Of a stretch of DNA of 7,726 bases, positions 6,221 to 7,726 are shown one piece after another. Made by a program: the position numbers and the translations under genes. The stretch lies in contig JAHIYV010000115.1 in NCBI GenBank assembly GCA_018814635.1, forward strand, positions 1 to 7,726, written 5' to 3'. The DNA comes from Patescibacteria group bacterium. GTDB lineage: Bacteria > Patescibacteriota > Minisyncoccia > Phycocordibacterales > JAGLOS01. The notes beneath the pieces are model-generated. The model was not told where the DNA came from and did no database searches. It worked only from the letters and a program-made list of their open reading frames with translations. Within the stretch, counting starts at the first letter, position 1. Every line of letters begins with the position of its first letter.

Positions 6221-6260
6221 AGAAGTTCGCATGGGATAGTAAAGTTCGCGCGGGGACAAA
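6208..6260. repeat. Degenerate tandem series of the repeat's right end
   Basis: Three units related to GCGCGGGATGACAAG begin at 6208, 6229 and 6248, joined by AAGTTC. The second (GCATGGGATAGTAAAG) and third (GCGCGGGGACAAAAT) have decayed. They match the two cleaner units after copy 1. Confidence 0.55.
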
Positions 6261-6315
6261 ATACTATTTTGGTAACAAAACCCAGAATTTATGTAGTAAA
6301 GTAGTTTTTAGAAAA

Positions 6316-6368
6316 TAGACCTGTCCCGTAATTAATTTCGTAACGAGATTAATTACGGGACAGGTCTA
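6316..6368. repeat. 53-base near-perfect palindrome
   Basis: AGACCTGTCCCGTAATTAAT (6317-6336) is exactly complementary to 6348-6367. The T6316-A6368 pair extends it outward, and one T-G position plus TCG/CGA extend it inward to a TAA loop. The stem is about 24 bp. It could be a terminator-like structure, a REP-type element, or the fused ends of a small insertion element. No transposase lies next to it, so the origin stays open. Confidence 0.7.
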
Positions 6369-6413
6369 ATGGTATTATTTGTGCTGTATTCTTAAAATAG
6401 TTCGAACGCATTT

Positions 6414-6490
6414 CGCCGCCTGCGGCGGCGACGAGAAGCCCCCAAAAATTCTGTCCTGAACGAAGTTGAAGGATTGAGCGGCTTCGCCGC
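6414..6490. repeat. Two GC-rich hairpins in a local GC island upstream of arsM
   Basis: CGCCGCC (6414-6420) pairs with GGCGGCG (6424-6430) around TGC. GCGGC (6478-6482) pairs with GCCGC (6486-6490) around TTC. Between them TCCTGAACGAAGTTGAAGGA contains short complementary ends and resembles dispersed palindromic repeats in other bacteria. The local GC content contrasts with the AT-rich surroundings, which points to inserted repeat material rather than a gene. Confidence 0.5.
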
Positions 6491-6543
6491 GATCTTAAAA
6501 ACTGCCAAAGAACCCGTAAAAAATATCGGCTCGAACCACATTT

Positions 6544-6564
6544 TGTAAAAGAAAATTTTTTACA
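6544..6564 (+). promoter_or_regulatory. AT-rich dyad just upstream of arsM
   Basis: TGTAAAA (6544-6550) and TTTTACA (6558-6564) pair perfectly, extended by one wobble and one A-T pair around AAA. It ends 27 bases before ATG 6592, where an operator or promoter element would lie. No clear -35/-10 pair or ArsR-type operator is recognisable and no regulator gene is adjacent, so a regulatory role is only suggested by position. Confidence 0.3.
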
Positions 6565-6591
6565 TTGGTAATTATTAAATTAACATTAAAT

Positions 6592-7515
6592 ATGAACAAA
6601 CCGAAAAAACCATGTTGTGGCAAATGGGAAGAACCAGGAAAAAGGTCTCTCCCCAAAGCCGCCATTCCTATTAAAGAACTTGGCCGAGAGGAAATAAAAC
6701 AAAAAGTTAAAAGGCGATACGACGAATTTGCCAAAGAAGGTGGTTCAGCCGAAGGTTGTTGTCCTTTGGTAGGGAAAAGTACTGAAAGTTTTGCCTTGGA
6801 ACACGGGCTCTACAGCCAAGAAGAACTTGCCTTATTGCCTAAGTTAGCTATTAACCTTTCTCGAGGCTGTGGAAATCCTACTGGCTTTGCTAATCTCCAA
6901 CCAGGGGAAGTAGTTGCTGATTTTGGTTCAGGTGGCGGTATTGATTTAGTTTTGGCAGCTCATAAAGTGGGGCCAACTGGGAAAGTGATTGGGATAGACT
7001 TTGCTCCCCATATGATTGAAAGAGCAAAACAAGTAATGGAGGAAGCTGGTTTATCTGATAGAGTCGAGTTTATTCTGCTGGACATAGAAAACCCTCAGGT
7101 TCCAAATAGCATTGCTGATGTAGTAATATCTAACTGCGTGATTAACCTCTGCCCTTGTAAGCCCTGTGTCTACAAGCAAATCTTTGAGATTCTAAAGCCT
7201 GATGGTCGTCTGGCTATTTCTGATATTGTTACTAGAGGAGATGTTGACCCTAAAGTTCGGGACTACTTTCAGTCAATCTGGACAGGATGTACTGGAGGAG
7301 CAATGCCGGAAGATGAGTATTTTAAGATAGTTAGCGAGGTAGGCTTTAGCCAGCTTAAAGTTGTAGCTCGTCATACTCTCGGCCCAAAAGAATTAGATGA
7401 AATGGCAAGTTGCCCTGGTAAAAAATTTTCTCCCGTTTTCTCAGAGGAAAAACTAGCTCAAATGCAAGGAAAAATAGTCAGTACCAAGTTTATAGCCGTT
7501 AAGCCAAAAGAATAA
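6592..7515 (+). CDS. arsM: Arsenite S-adenosylmethionine methyltransferase
   Basis: ArsM transfers methyl groups from S-adenosylmethionine to thiol-bound As(III), giving methylated and often volatile arsenicals in the cytoplasm. In the 307 residues the SAM-binding motif is DFGSGGGID (110-118), followed by VIGIDFAPHMIERAK (132-146). The arsenic-binding cysteines are all in place: Cys56-Cys57 (GCCPL), Cys93 in GCGNPT, Cys182 in ISNCVINL and Cys233 in GCTGGA. LKPDGRLAISDIV (201-213) is the usual post-core strand. Unusual extras are Cys8-Cys9 near the start and C-P-C-K-P-C at 187-192, where relatives I recall have SPDKPR-like residues. The frame could begin at TTG 6565, but ATG 6592 (MNKPKKPCCGKW) is the normal choice. 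No Shine-Dalgarno sequence is seen. Lines 6901-6960 and 7081-7140 count 28 and 24 G+C of 60, against 20 and 18 for sampled rnj and solute-binding-protein lines. With repeats on the left and a transposase on the right, transfer is likely. Confidence 0.9.
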   Translation: MNKPKKPCCGKWEEPGKRSLPKAAIPIKELGREEIKQKVKRRYDEFAKEGGSAEGCCPLVGKSTESFALEHGLYSQEELALLPKLAINLSRGCGNPTGFANLQPGEVVADFGSGGGIDLVLAAHKVGPTGKVIGIDFAPHMIERAKQVMEEAGLSDRVEFILLDIENPQVPNSIADVVISNCVINLCPCKPCVYKQIFEILKPDGRLAISDIVTRGDVDPKVRDYFQSIWTGCTGGAMPEDEYFKIVSEVGFSQLKVVARHTLGPKELDEMASCPGKKFSPVFSEEKLAQMQGKIVSTKFIAVKPKE

Positions 7516-7528
7516 ACAGGATACAATG

Positions 7529-7569
7529 AGTCTTTAGTTGACGGCTCGCTTGATGGCTAGACTTGCTTT
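7529..7569 (+). terminator. Possible terminator directly after arsM
   Basis: AGTCT (7529-7533) pairs with AGACT (7559-7563), with AG/CT and wobble pairs inside, 14 bases after the arsM stop. TGC and then TTTTTT follow. The stem is short and its loop large, so it is weaker than the hairpin at 7615-7641. Confidence 0.3.
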
Positions 7570-7603
7570 TTTCATGTATATGTGGTAATATCTAATATTA
7601 CCA
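7563..7603 (+). promoter_or_regulatory. Promoter-like boxes overlapped by a perfect palindrome
   Basis: TTGCTT (7563-7568) and TAATAT (7586-7591) are 17 bases apart. TGGTAATAT (7583-7591) and ATATTACCA (7595-7603) form a perfect 9-bp dyad with a CTA spacer over the -10 box, the arrangement of a repressor operator. Any plus-strand transcript would meet the terminator at 7615-7646 almost at once and no plus-strand gene follows. It may instead belong to the end of the neighbouring insertion element. Confidence 0.3.
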
Positions 7604-7614
7604 AAATTCCTACT

Positions 7615-7646
7615 GACAGGGCTCAATCCGAACACCCTGTCTTTTT
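7615..7646 (+). terminator. Rho-independent terminator
   Basis: GACAGGG (7615-7621) and CCCTGTC (7635-7641) form a perfect 7-bp stem followed directly by TTTTT. The orientation suits transcripts from arsM, 100 bases upstream. An alternative is that the inverted pair is part of the adjacent transposon's end. Confidence 0.65.
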
Positions 7647-7655
7647 ATTTCACTT

Positions 7656-7682
7656 AAGCGCTATAGCGCTTTTTTTCTTTTT
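7656..7682 (+). terminator. Second plus-strand terminator-like palindrome overlapping a minus-strand stop codon
   Basis: AAGCGC-TATA-GCGCTT (7656-7671) is a perfect palindrome followed by TTTTTCTTTTTC on the plus strand. On the minus strand the same bases encode the lysine-rich end and TAG stop of the transposase-like gene, so the T-run may partly reflect lysine codons. It would shield that gene from antisense reading out of arsM. Confidence 0.5.
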
Positions 7683-7726
7683 CTATACTTCTCAATGACT
7701 TCATAGGGAGTAAAAAAATTAAGGCA
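7661..7726 (-). CDS. C-terminal end of a probable DDE/integrase-core transposase (5' part outside window)
   Basis: Read leftward from the right edge, 21 codons are open and end at TAG (7663-7661). They contain LNFFTPYEV followed by a lysine- and arginine-rich tail. L-N-x-x-T-P-Y-E-V is the usual end of integrase-core (rve-type) transposases such as the IS30 group, where it follows the last catalytic glutamate. The catalytic residues lie outside the window, so family and integrity cannot be judged. It converges on arsM, with terminator-like dyads between the two genes. The call rests on one short motif. Confidence 0.55.
   Translation of the reverse strand, partial: CLNFFTPYEVIEKYRKRKKAL

Larger units (their letters stand above)
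5687..6591. other. Gene-free, repeat-dense intergenic region
   Basis: About 900 bases between rnj and arsM carry no credible gene. Open frames here run through palindromic repeats and resemble no protein. The region contains a 76-base element twice, tandem 21-base units, five or more perfect hairpins, a MITE-like insertion, and GC-rich hairpins near arsM (annotated separately). A 15-base inverted pair (5720-5734 and 6302-6316, ATTTTCTAAAAACTA and its complement) brackets most of the cluster. No clear terminator for rnj is visible in the first 70 bases, only T-rich sequence at 5740-5762. Confidence 0.7.

Noticed and set aside
5687..6400. CRISPR array
   Set aside because: The repeats are palindromic intergenic elements with irregular spacing and only two full copies. 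No regular spacers or cas genes are present.
6565..6591. arsM start at TTG 6565
   Set aside because: It adds nine residues from an AT-rich leader with no ribosome binding site. ATG 6592 gives the expected N-terminus.
309..7726. Alternative genetic code with TGA as a sense codon
   Set aside because: Visible tryptophans are TGG, no in-frame TGA occurs in the genes, and glycines use GGN.
5687..7726. A multi-gene defence or other novel system
   Set aside because: Only one complete gene (arsM) and a transposase end are present. The rest is repeats, so no gene set supports such a claim.

Overview
The window looks like a chromosomal stretch from an AT-rich bacterium with a reduced genome. My best guess is Candidate Phyla Radiation/Patescibacteria, probably Parcubacteria. 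That rests on protein style (EF-P with a KQQ-type loop, a short SecG, a membrane-anchored orphan oligopeptide-binding protein, RNase J with a basic N-terminal tail), lysine- and isoleucine-rich low-GC coding, no visible Shine-Dalgarno sequence at any gene, and many palindromic intergenic repeats. No rRNA, tRNA or marker gene confirms it. Standard code fits: tryptophans are TGG, and the visible stops are TAA or TAG.

Layout. Positions 2-70 hold the C-terminal tail of an unidentified gene. A hairpin-bearing spacer leads to efp (309-878, elongation factor P). Next is secG (993-1385, Sec translocon subunit; I place its start 42 bases downstream of the longest frame because a good promoter lies inside the longer version). 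A 366-base spacer holds a large AT-rich inverted repeat and then a leader region with competing hairpins. It precedes a family-5 extracellular solute-binding protein (1752-3545), tethered by one membrane helix and with no permease or ATPase nearby. A short spacer with a perfect hairpin separates it from RNase J (3653-5686).

From 5687 to 6591 there is no gene. The stretch is packed with palindromic elements: two copies of a 76-base element sharing 82 identical bases, degenerate 21-base tandem units, several perfect hairpins, a 53-base palindrome, and a 98-base MITE-like element. The MITE-like element sits in one arm of an older hairpin and is flanked by a CTTG duplication, so the empty site can be reconstructed from the sequence.

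After this cluster lies arsM (6592-7515), a SAM-dependent arsenite methyltransferase with all expected arsenic-binding cysteines plus an unusual C-P-C-K-P-C cluster. Its base composition is richer in GC than the housekeeping genes. Downstream are terminator-like hairpins, a palindrome over a promoter-like sequence, and, at the right edge on the minus strand, the last 21 codons of what looks like a DDE transposase. The left two thirds is therefore housekeeping (translation, secretion, nutrient binding, RNA turnover). The right third looks like a repeat-rich accessory site that acquired an arsenic-methylation gene.

The observations I rate highest are the MITE insertion into a hairpin, a histidine-to-tyrosine change at an expected metal ligand of RNase J, and the extra cysteines in ArsM. 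I do not see a clear new multi-gene system here.
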